Assembly (NCBI GenBank): GCA_029204225.1
Contig: CM055109.1
Coordinates: 3,176,147 to 3,240,146 of the forward strand
Direction of reading: 5' to 3'
DNA: 64,000 bases
From: Diphasiastrum complanatum
Lineage: Eukaryota > Streptophyta > Lycopodiopsida > Lycopodiales > Lycopodiaceae
Positions 9,942-21,099 of this stretch are shown piece by piece. Position 1 is the first letter of the stretch, and each line of letters opens with the position of its first letter. The translations under genes were made by a program, and so were the position numbers. The notes beneath the pieces are model-generated. The model saw only the letters and a program-made list of their open reading frames with translations, was not told the DNA's origin and did not search any database.

Positions 9942-11920
9942 ATGGATCCAATGGGCCAATCCGTACCTGTCACTCCCTTGCAAGCAGTCCGGAGAGCACC
10001 ACGGATGGAAATACCAAAATACGACGGATTCTCAGATCCCATCTGATTCCTCCAGATCTATGAGCAAGCTTGTGAAATCTACGGCGAATGGGCACCTGCG
10101 GAGAAGCTGATGTTGTTCCCCTTGTCCTTATTGGTAGTGGCTCGGGATTGGTTTTTTGATCTATCAGAGGAAGAAAAATCCATTTGGGAAGCGGTTAAAG
10201 TGGCTCTCATTACGTACTTTAAACCAAGAAAGTTCCTGGAAGACCCGTTTCTCCTGCTGAGCAAGATCAGGATGGGAAAACAAAAAAGGGTCAGGGACTA
10301 TATTGAACAGGTCAAACACCTACAATCCGAGTGCAGTGCAGCCCTAACTTCCGATCATGCGGTGATCATGTGATTCCTAGCTGGACTACCACGAAGCATC
10401 AGAAGAGAACTGAAACGACGGGAGCAGTACGCTACTCTACAAGAAGCTATGGAAGATGCCATCAGAAAAGAGGATGAGGGACCTGACGACGAATATCCAT
10501 CCACCCACACCTCTACTCCCTCGATCGCATCATCATCATCAACCGCATCTGCTCTATCCACAGAACTGCTGTTGGAGCAAATGACGAAATTACACAAACA
10601 ACAGATGGAACAACTTACGGTGCAGTTTGACCAGAAACTGAAGGCCTTACAGGGAGCTGTAGCAGTAACGCCACATCAACCGGAACCAAACCAGCTGCAG
10701 TATCCAAGACGAGAAAATGTATGGTGTTCAGTGTGTAAGCAAAACCATACAGCGAACGAGTGTCCAGTCCTAAAGCGAAATCTGAGACTGACACATAAAT
10801 TCTGCCATCTATGCAATGAAACATCGCACGATACGGCATTTTTCCCGTTCAACCCCTAGATTGTTCAACAGAAGAGAAGTCCTTATCAAACTTTTATCCC
10901 TACCATCAAGGGGCACCCAACACGGCACCAAGGTACAGCGCACCAAATCAACCATAGCGTATGGCCTTACCTGCTCCACCAAGGCCAGCCAATCAACAAG
11001 TGGCCCATGTAAACCTGACAACAGCGGAACTAGAGATGCAAATGCCACCTCAACCTGAGCAGCAGCAATGGTACGAACCAGATGAACCATTTATGGATTC
11101 TTCCATAAATGAATATGTTGCGGCCTATGCATCTCAAACTCAGCATCAAGATGGAAAAAATTACGGCTTCTACAGATGCGATGAAGGACACAGAATTGCG
11201 GAATGTCCCTACAAGGTACAATATACATCCTTCTGTGGTTATGGGCACTGTTACAAGAATTATCCATTTAAACTTGGAACCAGTGCACCTCTTAAGTTCA
11301 TTGCAATACAACAACCAGCAGTTCCAGCAGGGATGCCATCAGGTAGACATGAACTCCACGCTCCTGTGTTAGCTGTTACGCGAGCACAGAAGAGGAAGGA
11401 AGTGGCTCCCTCACCACCACCATCGGTCATTGACGACCAACCCTCAACTTCAGCGCCATATCTGAATGTGAGGGAAGAAAGAAGGCAGTACCAAAAAATA
11501 AGACACTAGGTACAGAAAGCACAAACGAAAGAAAAAGAGCAAGAAAGAGTTAATCCCATGGAACCTCCAGTTGGCGTCAAACAGGAACCGCAAGTGGGCT
11601 CACCATTGCGCACTGATCAAAATGATCAGTTGCACCAACATGAACCATGTTTTCACATGGTGGAGCCCGAGGAACCACGTACTGAAAGGCTCACACTTTT
11701 ATTGTCAAGCCGTGTTAGTTTATCACTCGAAGAACTACTGCGGATTGCACCACAAGCGAAAAGCCTTCTAGCTGAATGGGCCAAAGCGAATGAGGAGCCA
11801 ATAGCGCCTGAGCCCATATATTGTACGGACTATGAAGAAACAAGTAATGTCCTCCACATCGGAGCAGCATGGGAAAGTGAGGAACACAACATCACTTTGC
11901 CCATCAAGATATCCCTGTAA
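9942..11920 (+). pseudogene. Gypsy A gag, broken
   Basis: The probable gag start is the ATG at 9,942. The frame reads MEIPKYDGFSDP, then VARDWFFDLSEEEKSIWE and IRMGKQKRVRDYIEQVKHL, the retrotransposon Gag core with its conserved aromatics. A Ser-rich spacer is followed by the zinc-knuckle region: CSVCKQNHTANEC is intact, while later knuckles have lost cysteines (CHLCNETSHDTAFF; FYRCDEGHRIAEC). In-frame stops occur near 10,050, at 10,371 and at 10,857, with a frame change before 10,961 and a stop at 11,507. The last part (HMVEPEEPRTERLTLLL) is shared with 58.2 kb and 15.5 kb. A deletion at about 11,908 removes the protease active site. Confidence 0.85.
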
Positions 11921-12897
11921 AGATAGCAGGCATGTAGTTTATGACTTTTGTAGTCATGGATATACTTGAATCTCCATCTACATACCATGTTTTACTAGGA
12001 AGACTATGGGTGAGGACTGCGCAAGTAGTACACAACTGGGGTACGGGAAAACTCACCTTCGAGAACAGAGAACAGGTAGTAAAGGTTGATCCAACCACAT
12101 TGGTAGTGAAACCTATTGCACCCAAAGCTGATGATGGATCATCCACGATAGATCACACGATTGATCGCCCAAGGCCAGCCAAGGGAGGTCACTATGATTC
12201 AGAGATGGATGTCGTGATATGGACAGATGCATTAGCAACTATTGATTGCCAGACATGTCAATATGAATCAGATCCAGAACCTAGTACATCTTCACCCAAA
12301 TGTTACACCATGGACACACCAATCACATTTGGGGTGAATATGATAAATGTAGCATGGATGTCAGCGGAGCCTATTGAGAACCCAATGGACGATGATCTAG
12401 TCCCTTGGCAACATGCTCTAACTTATAAGAAGGAGATTGAGTTGACTGATGAACAGCTCCTACATCACATGGACCCAGATCATTACGGAACCAAGAAAGT
12501 ACCAGCTCAACCACCACAAAAGTCTGCTATGGCAAAAGTCTCAAGGATCGATCCACCCAAGGCACCTGTGAATTAGAAGAATCAGTTGAAGCAACACTAA
12601 AACCAGGTGATTCGATGGAGTGATCTACCCGAAGAGGCGATAGCTATAGTGGATGTTGATATTCGCAACCATGAGGCGAATGTCACGATAGTCCCGGTGA
12701 AAGACAACAAGGATGAATCCACCAAAATGACAAGAAAGAGTAAAAAAAAAGTGTTGGATTCCTTGAGGTCAATCAAGATAGACTCAGATACAGCATCATC
12801 TTCTACACAGGTGACTAAAAATCAAAAAATGACCAGTTGGGCTAAGATCAATATGCTGAAAGAGGAATCGACGAGCGCCAGTTCACAAGATGCTTGA
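11921..12897 (+). pseudogene. Gypsy A protease C-terminal part and protease-RT linker
   Basis: The frame from 11,941 reads FVVMDILESPSTYHVLLGRLW, the second half of the retropepsin-like domain (family consensus LGRPW). It is followed by an acidic spacer (PVDDD-like DDDLVPWQHAL) and a Lys-rich stretch at 12.7 kb. Compared with gypsy B, about 165 bp containing the DGGSGVN active-site motif are missing just before 11,910, so this protease is dead. A TAG at 12,574 interrupts the linker. Confidence 0.75.
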
Positions 12898-13069
12898 GAC
12901 TTTCAAGAATTACACCTTGGATGACATGATAATCATGATGTCGCAAGCCCAGAGAGAACCTGATCAAAGTCAGGCACCAACAGAACAAGTCTTTGAAGGA
13001 CCTGCGCAAACATAGCCAATGAATCTTGCCGAGCCAGGTGAAGAAGAAAAGATAGTGCATGTGAGAGAG

Positions 13070-13648
13070 TAGTTAACACCTACACAGTTTAAGATACTAC
13101 GATCATTGTTGGTGAAATATAAAGACTGTTTTGCCTGGAGTTATAGTGACCTGAAAGGCATTCCACTAGCAGTAGTCCAACACACCATACCCTTGGTGGA
13201 CGGAGCAGTCCCCAAGATAAGCCGTTATTACCGCTGCAACCCGAATTATACTAAGGTGATCAAGCAGGAGTTGCAGAAGCTGATGGATGCAGATTTCATC
13301 TATGAAATCGAGCACATGGAATGGGTATCACTGATAGTTATAGTATCCAAGAAGAACGACAAAATGCAGATTTGTGTGAATCTGAAGGTGCTAAATGCAG
13401 TCACCAAAAAAGATCATTTTCTTTTATCATTTACGAAAAGTGTCCTCGACAGAGTAGCCAGCACCGAGGCCTACAATTTTCTAGATGGCTTCAGCGGCTA
13501 CAACCAGGTAAAGATAGCCCTCCAGGACCAGCACAAGACAACATTTGCCACGGAATGGGGAACCTATGCCTATAAAGTGATGCCATTCGGACTTTGCAAT
13601 GCCCCAAGCACCTTCCAATGAGTCATGCAGGCGACATTCAAAGATTAT
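13070..13648 (+). pseudogene. Gypsy A reverse transcriptase, N-terminal half
   Basis: The RT fingers and palm are recognisable: HTIPLVDGAVPKISRYYR, QKLMDADFIYEIEHMEW, then NFLDGFSGYNQVKIA with the first catalytic Asp region, FATEWGTYAYKVMPFGLCNAPSTFQ, and a TGA at 13,619. Homology to gypsy B continues to about 13,648 and then stops abruptly before the YxDD box. The sequence passes directly into the unrelated frame X. Upstream linker sequence at 12.9-13.07 kb also matches B. Confidence 0.85.
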
Positions 13649-15405
13649 TCCTTATGCTAGATCTAGGTCAAGATCTAATATGCTTCTTGGAGATGTTCAT
13701 CTTTGTGCTAACTTGGCTAGTCTTGAGGATAATGATGGTGTTTCATTGGTTCTTCATGGCAAGCGCAAGTATGCAAAAGGTAAGGAAAGAGCTAACTTCA
13801 TCAATGGAGGTGAAGGTTCTTCCTTGGAAAAGATTGTTGCCAATGATTTCTTTGATCATATGGAAAAAGATGTTGCTAGGTGCATTCATGAAGGAGATGG
13901 TTCTTCTACATTCTTTTGTTATGATTCCAAGAAAGTCATTTTTCCAACAAGTGGAGTCACATGTCTTCATAAAGAGAGTAGATCAAATGGTTCTATCAAG
14001 AGACTTAGTGAGGGAGATAGTCACAACTCAAGGAGAAAAGAAGTATGTGAAGAGCTCAAAGTAGGATGTACTTTGAATGATGTCATTGTGAATGATAGTG
14101 AGGAAGAATCATTATCATATGATTCATTACCTAAAACATTGAGTAGAAGTTCTTGTTTGAAAAAAGAGAGTACTTCAATCATCCTTATGTTGAAGGTACT
14201 AATCATTTTTTTCATGGCTTCTAATGTTTTTGAGGTTTCTACTTCTTATGATGCAATCATTAAGAGGGAGTCTTATGAAGGAAAGAGCAATGGAAGATTG
14301 GTTCTTGGGAAGATCCAAGGCATGGATCTCACATCTCTTCATCAACTTAAATGATTCTATGATTGTGAATTGATCATTCATGATCGAGATGGCAAAAGGT
14401 TGGTTGGAGAAGACTACATGGAGCAAATCGAGAGGCAATTTCTTCAAGACAAGGGAGATCTCATTGGTGAGCTTATTGAGGTTTGTTATGGACTCAAGAA
14501 GGCTGAATTTATTAGTTTTGATACTCATCTTCACCTACTCTACTTCATGTTGGATGGAAAGTTTGGAATCTATCTTTTGATTTATGATGGTGACATTAGT
14601 GACATTGTTTTCACTAACCTTTGTGGAAATTCGAGATCAAGCATTGATGAGTTCTTGTTGGATCTAGATCATATGTTTGAGAGGGAGTATTTCCGGAGGT
14701 CCAAGTCTGAGGATATTCATATCTTTGATATCTTTGATGATCAAGAGAAAGGTAAGCAAGTGGAAGCGACACACTTTGCTTTACTCACATGTTTTGGAGA
14801 ATTTTCTTGTGTAGATGATGCTATGCAAGTGGATATTGGTTCTCATGGTTTTCATACTGGAAAAGCAAGTACTGGATCTAGAAAACAAAGTTTTTTCAAT
14901 GACTTTGATGGTCAAGAGGAAGATCAAGAGGTTGGTCTCAAAGGGCTTCAACAACACAAAAGGAAAGGTGACAATTTGGAGCTAGTCAAGAGCATCAAAG
15001 GAGAGGTAATTGGCAAAGATGTTATGGATCTGTTTTTGCAGCTTATTGAAGACTCAAGTAAGGTCAAAGGAGCAGGAAGGAAGTGTTGTTCAAGTTTACT
15101 TTACTTGTTCTATCTCATTTTTGAGCTATTTCATGTGAATGTGTGCAAATTGTCAAGATATGGACAAACTAGCTACATTGTCTTGCAATATCTTATTGTT
15201 GAAGTTGTACTAGCATTCTTGGCTGGTTTTGCTGATGGAAATGAAGCTATTGGAGGTTCATTATGTCACTCATTTATGGCCAAGTCATCAAGTGTTGATG
15301 ATATCTTGTGGCAAGATGGAGATGGAGGCTCATTCATGGAGTTTTATGGTGGAGTCATATCAAGAAAGGACAAAGTTGGAGGAGACAAGCAAGCAAATGG
15401 TCATC
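13649..15405 (+). other. Unidentified long reading frame X inside gypsy A
   Basis: One frame is open from about 13,649 to 15,405 (about 585 codons) except for one TGA at 14,352. It is not present in gypsy B. I recognise no domain. The product is rich in Asp, Glu, Lys and Ser with three hydrophobic stretches: SIILMLKVLIIFFMAS (about 14,175-14,222), SSLLYLFYLIFELF (about 15,090-15,132) and YIVLQYLIVEVVLAFLAGF (about 15,175-15,231). At its 3' end it runs in the same frame into a second gag fragment, so 14,370-15,695 forms a 441-codon fusion. The opening from RT is out of frame. It could be captured host sequence, a piece of another element, or an accessory ORF. Confidence 0.55.
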
Positions 15406-16025
15406 GGGTACAGAAGGCACAAGCGGAGGAAAAAGAGCAAGAAGGGGACAATCCCACGGAACCTCCAGTTGGTGACGAACGGGAACCGCAAGGGGGCTCA
15501 CCACTGCGCATGGATCAGAATGATCGGTTGCACCAACATGAACCACCCTTTCACATGGTGGAGCCTAAAAAACCATGCACTAAAAGGCTCACACTTTTAC
15601 TGGCAAGCCGTGTTAGTCTACCACTCGGGGGACTACTGCAGATTGCATCACAAGCAAAAAGCCTTCCTCCACATCGGAGCATCATGGGAAAGTGAGGAGC
15701 ACAACATCACTTTGCCAATCACACAAGAGATACGAGGACGAGGCAGCAGTAGTAGATGGAGGATCAGGTGTCAATTTGATCTTCACTACTTTATATGAAA
15801 AATGGGATTTACAAGGGTTGAAGCCAACACGATTCGTCATCAAGCTGGCAGATCAATCCTATGTAAAACCAAAAGGTGTAGTTGTCAATATCCTTGTAAA
15901 AATAGCAGGCATGCAGTTCCTGATTACTTTTGTAGTCATGGATATACCTGAATCTCCAACTACATATCGTGTGTTACTGGGAAGACCATGGTTCAGGACT
16001 ACGCAAGTCATGCACAATTGGGGTA
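15406..16025 (+). pseudogene. Second gypsy gag-protease fragment
   Basis: Homologous to gypsy B 58,080-58,780, starting GGGTACAGAAGGCACAAGCG. It encodes the gag C-terminal piece (FHMVEPKKPC, LTLLLASRVSLPL), has a short deletion near 15,665, then the protease with AAVVDGGSGVNLI and VLLGRPWFRTTQV. Protease frame 15,692-16,057 is intact up to the junction at about 16,025, where copia sequence begins. This gag segment occurs twice between 11.5 and 16 kb in the same orientation. Confidence 0.8.
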
Positions 16026-16088
16026 CAGTCTCCCTACTTGGTGATTGCTTATGGTGAATACTTGATGTTGCATTTCTAATTGTTTACA

Positions 16089-16100
16089 TGGTATCAGAGC
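16089..16100 (+). promoter_or_regulatory. Primer-binding site, copia-4
   Basis: TGGTATCAGAGC is an exact match to the initiator-tRNA-Met primer site of plant copia elements, directly after an LTR ending in ACA. Confidence 0.9.
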
Positions 16101-16631
16101 TATGATAGTCTTGTGTGCCTAATCAGTGGATGCAACTTGTCACAGGCTCCGCAACAAAGTGAGAAAATCCTTCACAGGAGGTAAAAGCTTGGAGAAACAA
16201 AAACGACTAGAAGAAATCCTTCTTGATGTATTTTGCAGGTTTCGGAGCTCACAATTAATAGTGGGGAAGGAAGACACAGTCCTGGAGGCATTGGAATGGC
16301 CAGGGCAGCATCAGACAGATTCAAAATCTATTGAGTGAGAAAAGTTTTACAATTTTTTTTAGTCTTTGTAAAAAGTGCCATTTGTCAGAGAGTTGTGACA
16401 AAAAAATCTCTCATTTGTTTGTTTGGGGTACTGCAAATCACTCCAGATAGTGTCTAGTACTGCCATTTAGAGCTTTGAGGCTTCATACCTTTCACATTAC
16501 TGATATTTGTCTGTTTGAATGATCACTCATTTCGAGATTTAAGCAAAGAGGAGGCGACATAGCCGCCGCACTGAAGTAGGAAATCTAGAATATTTCCTCT
16601 GAAAATTCTTATATTCTCTCCTTTTTATATC

Positions 16632-16874
16632 CGTACCAATATTGGATCCAAGCACGCTAGCTGAAGAGAAACTCGAGTAGTCGTACATCCGCGCTCCAGT
16701 CCGATATTGTACGTACCGATATCGGATCCAAGCGCACGAGCTAAAGAGAATTCCGAGCAATTGTACATCTGTGCTCTAGTACGATATCGCATGCTCCAAT
16801 ATCGGATACACGCGCACAAGTTAAAGAGGATCCTGAGTAGCTATACTTCCACGCTCCATTCTGATATCAGGTGT
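16632..16874. repeat. Three ~80-bp tandem repeats in the copia-4 leader
   Basis: Three units start near the palindromes CCAATATTGG (16,637), CCGATATCGG (16,716) and CCAATATCGG (16,796), giving periods of 79 and 80 bp. Each continues as GGATCCAAGCRCRCKAGCT and then a GTACATC/CGCTC block. Each also has a second GATATC-like palindrome (CCGATATTG, ACGATATCGC, CTGATATCAG). Minus-strand frames across them are products of the repetition. Confidence 0.8.
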
Positions 16875-16940
16875 ATAACTAGAAAAATATACAGTTCTGT
16901 GGTGTGATAAATTACTTGATCCGGACTCATCTGTTCAATA

Positions 16941-17265
16941 ATGGCAACTCTAAGTGAGAGTGTCCTCAATGAGTCAAGCAAATTGGAAGGAGCCGACAAC
17001 TATGCAGTTTGGAAATTCGAACTGAAGAATGTAAAAGGAGCTATGGGAGATCGTGACAAGCTAAGAGACAAGATCAATGATAGAAGAAGATCAATGGGCA
17101 TTTGACAGGAGAAAACGGAAAGCACAAAATGTCATCAACTTATCAGTTAGAGATGCAATTATTCCCTACATTTCAGATTCAAAAGGACCAAAAGAAGCAT
17201 GGGATACGTTGAAGGCATTTTTTGAGAACTATCGTTTCTCTTCACCAACAATCATGATGAAGCTA
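16941..17265 (+). pseudogene. Copia-4 gag N-terminus, frameshifted
   Basis: From ATG 16,941 the frame reads KLEGADNYAVWKFELKNV, the DUF4219-like start of plant copia Gag. A frameshift near 17,070 moves to DQWAFDRRKRKAQNVINLSV and DSKGPKEAWDTLKAFFENY, the UBN2-type Gag core. Sequence changes to gypsy LTR at about 17,265. Confidence 0.8.
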
Positions 17266-18060
17266 GTTAGGGGAGTAGAGTTAGTGTGAGTAGTGTTAGT
17301 GGAGGTAGAGTTAGATGAAAAGTAGGGAAGTAACTAAAAATAGCATCTATGCATAGTTAGGTGTCTATCTAGTGAACTAACCCTTGTTGACAGGCGAGAG
17401 GGCTATACTACGCAAGACCATCGACCCTACAGTGGTGTCGTTGCCGGGATAGGTTTCCACTAACTAGTGTGGTTGCATTTTAGCTATTTTCTTGTTTTCC
17501 AAAGCAGTTTTAGGTAAATTTTTGGGTGTTTAAAGTTAGTTTTCTGTATTTTTTTGTGTTTGGACTGTTCACAGCTAGCGGAGGAGGTGTGAGAGGGTAG
17601 AGGAGGCCCTCAACAGCCTCTAAGGGCTTGAAAACCAAAAATCCAAAAAAACACACCAATCTGTATTTTCGAGAGAAAAAGAGCCTAAAATCCCATCAAA
17701 ATTTTATATCTCCAAAACCAGTGGGAATTAGCCCTTGCATGACTGGCAGCAGCTCTAGGGTATTGTCCCAGACCTGCGAAGCCTACGAGAGTTAGTTCCA
17801 ATTCAAATCTTCACCAGAACTCTCGCAGACCCCTCTGAAGCTCCATCTCAGTGAGACCAGGACACAGAGAAGCTTGCAAGAGTTAGTTTGATATCTAAGT
17901 GCCTGTGCGAGAGTTCTCAGTGAAAAAAAAGTGGGAAAGTCCAGAGAACCCTTTAGACACCAAAATTTTCAGTTCCAATGGGCAAGAACTCTCGCAGAAG
18001 ATTCTGAAGTTCCATCTCATTGAGACAAGGACACAGAAAAGCCTGCGAGAGTTAGTTTGA
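17266..18060 (+). mobile_element. Gypsy LTR 3' end, PBS and leader, fragment C
   Basis: 17,266-17,432 matches the last ~165 bp of the gypsy A LTR, ending CCCTACA. A decayed primer site (TGGTGTCGTTGCCGGGA) follows at about 17,434, then the leader, which matches 9,046-9,450 and goes on with CTCTCGCAGA / TGCGAGAGTT motifs to about 18,050. No gag follows. Confidence 0.8.
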
Positions 18061-20455
18061 TTCTAGTGAGCAGAAAATTGGGTTTAAGTGCTAAAAAATC
18101 ACTAAAAATCATGGGATGAAGATGGGCCATTGGAATATGGTTGAAATAAGGTTTGAAGCTTTGAAGGGGTCCAAAGGGCTAGTGGGCCTTCAACTTTTTT
18201 AAAAATCTTCATAATGAAATGGCTGAAGGGACTCGAAGGGCAGGAAATGCTCTTTCTTCATTAAAAATCTTGAAAATGAAGATTCAGTTTATTTTTGCAA
18301 GCAAAATGGTTTTGGGGCTAACTATAGCTAGAGGCACCTTTTTTGGCCATCCTTGGGCGAAAATGACCCCTAAAATTGGTTGCTCAAAGCTAGCGGACAG
18401 AGCGACATCACAAAGCAGGGAGAAACATGTTTCGGGGTGTTTTCATTACCATTCTATCGAGCAAGAGTGCGGGTGACCTAGTGATGGGCTACATTCGCTA
18501 TTTGGGTACCGTAGGGCCAAATTTGGGGCAATTTTTGGCTGTGAAACCTGCTACAGGGCAGTACAATGAGGCATTACCGCTTCAAAATCATTATTGTTTA
18601 CTTCTGATAGGGCAACCGAGTGTTTGGAAGCGGTAAATGCGGTATGGGGATGAATGGTAGTGGAATTATGTGGAGAAAGCTAATTTTGGTGATGGAAGTG
18701 CAGTTTGGCGGCGTGATTACTCATCATTGGCGACAATTTTGAGATGGCAAGCAGTCACAGGTGAGAGGTAGGCATGGTATGCCAGTTACAAATGAAAATT
18801 TCTTGTGATCAAGTTCAACTCTTGGGGTTCGAACCAACCAACATCAAGTGGCGTTTTGGGGGAACGCTCTCATAAGCATGATCAGCGATGATATTGTCAA
18901 GTCAGGTGATAGCTGCATTGACACACACATCTGTAGCTTGGAAATTTTTTGTTCAAAGGGAAATATGGATTACCTTGGAGGTACACACATTTTGATGGTC
19001 ACGGGTGATGGAGGTGCGAGGTGGTGCCAGTTGGAAGCCATTGGGCAAGATAGCGGACTTGCATTGGACGAGCTATGTGTGGAACACGTAGAGGATGAAG
19101 AAAGTGTCAATGATCACAATTTGGAGACTCTTGGAGGGTGGTGAGTGTGATGATTTTGTGGTTTTGCAGCTGGTAAGTCAATTTTGATCAAGCCATTTTA
19201 GTTGTGGAGTAGTGTATCAGGTTTGTCATCGAAGAGATACACTTCAATTGTCTATTCTAGGTAAGTCAAGTCAATTTGCCATATCAATATTGCATCAGGG
19301 ATGCAGATTCCAATGATGATAAGGTGCCGATTGTTTGGTTTGGGCCATGGAAGATCTCATAGGTTCACTCGGAGGGATAGTGGCATGCACAGTCATGTGA
19401 GGGACTTGATGGTGGCTTTGGAGTTCACATCTCAGTGTATTCTCAGAGAGTGGTTTGGAACCATTCATAGGAGCAGCTTGGAGTTAGTTTGGGAGAATAC
19501 AGGTGGTCACTACAAGGTAGATGCTCAGATCTTTGTGATCAGGGATGGCATTGGGATACCTAGTAGGGATAGCACTACAGGATGACATGGGATGGTCATC
19601 AAGGAGCAACTATCTCATATTGGACTTGAGTCATTTGATGGACAGGACTTATAGGTGAGATTCATGATGGAATCAGGACACTGCAAACACAAATGGGAAA
19701 AGCGTGAAGCTTTGGGAGCCAGCTCTAGGCTGGAGAGTTGATGAAAATTGCACGGAGTGTGATTGGAGGGCAAACACTATGATGGATGCTTTGCTAGCGA
19801 TCTACTGCAGGGGATACTGATGGCGAGGACTTCATGGTGTGCTCATTTGGGAGTACAGGATGGCATTACAGCAGGGGGACAGTTTTGGACATTGGCATTG
19901 ATTGGGAGACATCTACCATCATGGGCGTGGATAGGCTATCTATAGCTTTCATGCATTTGGTTGTATTTGTAGGAGTCTAGGCTTGGCACAAGTGTTGGAA
20001 TTTCCATGGTGTAGATTCTCATGTGGTGAGATCGGGGATAAGCCTAGAGGAAGTCACTCAGAGCCATATACCTCAGTATGATTAGGGAGACAGTGGTCTT
20101 GGGATCCCATGAGTGGTGACTCAGTGATATGCTTGCATTGACATGGTGTCGGGTGGCACATAGCTAGGGAGAGCGATGTTAGGAGCTAGGTGGAGCAGGT
20201 GATGCTTTGTAGTTCGGCTTGTCTAGTAGGATGGTGACCATGATCAGAGACATCAGGTGAGCATAGTATGTGGATGATGAGTCCATTGGGGTGGCACTCA
20301 GAGAGATGCTACAATTGCTCAGGTATGATATGTCATTTGATGTATGGACGATGTTCTTCAGCTGGTGCATCATGTGTGGTGACCTAGGGATGGGTCAAGC
20401 CTACTTGGAAGTAGGTATGCGGCCCTTTTTGAGCTCAGACTTCCTCTAATGCATG
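18061..20455. other. Unrecognised 2.4 kb
   Basis: Moderately G-rich on the plus strand, with frames up to about 98 codons (18,848-19,144) that carry no motif I know. It sits between the gypsy leader fragment and the copia-1 gag start. It may be decayed repeat DNA. I see no LTR ends, terminal repeats or splice-supported exons. Confidence 0.35.
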
Positions 20456-20460
20456 GATTC

Positions 20461-21065
20461 CCAAGGGAAAGCCAGTCCTATCATGGACAAGCTTGATGGA
20501 GCCAATTACCATTTGTGAAAATTTAAGATGAAACTATACTAATGGCCAAAGAATTATATGACGTTGTTATAGCTGCAAAAGGAAAACCCGAAGCAGACGA
20601 CACTGCAATCGCCAGATGGAAGTTGAAGGATGGAAAGGCTTTTGCGCTAATCATCCTCAACATTACGGATACCCAGATCGGCCATGTATCTGAGGCTCAG
20701 ACATCAAAAGAAGCCTAGGACATCTTGAGCACACTATACGAAGTGCGAGATATAGCTTCCAAGCTACATCCCAGGAAGAAATTTTACTCCCTCAAGATGG
20801 CGAATGGTGATTCCCTGCAGAATCACATCAATCAATTCAAGAACCTGCTAAGGCAAATGGCCACTATCAAATTTGTCATAGACGATCAAGACATAGTGAT
20901 GCAACTGCTTACAAGCTTGCCAATCTCATATGACAGTTGGGTGATGATCATCACGACACATCTAGAACTGACTCTTTCGAGAGTCATTACTACGTTGTTG
21001 TAGGAAGACACGTGGAGGAATGAAGCCTCAAGTTCCTCAGCTTATTCTCATGCTTTATACACCAA
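20461..21065 (+). pseudogene. Copia-1 gag, decayed
   Basis: The frame begins MDSQGKASPIMDKLDGANY and has an in-frame stop within 20 codons. It continues (with other stops) as ELYDVVIAAKGKP, TSKEA, then SKLHPRKKFYSLKMAN and NHINQFKNLLRQMATI, a UBN2-type Gag. The zinc-knuckle part after about 21,060 is degraded (KKKKGPKQSK). Stops and frameshifts make it non-functional. Confidence 0.8.
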
Positions 21066-21099
21066 TAAGAGCATGACTAAGTAGAAGAAGAAGAAAGGC

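Larger units (their letters stand above)
16026..17265 (+). mobile_element. Copia-4 fragment: LTR end, PBS, leader, gag start
   Basis: About 60 bp of an LTR end (…GTTTACA at 16,088) are followed by the primer site TGGTATCAGAGC (16,089-16,100), a leader of about 840 bp, and a gag start at ATG 16,941. Both ends are abrupt joins to gypsy sequence (about 16,025 and 17,265). No other part of this copia is seen in the window. Confidence 0.8.
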
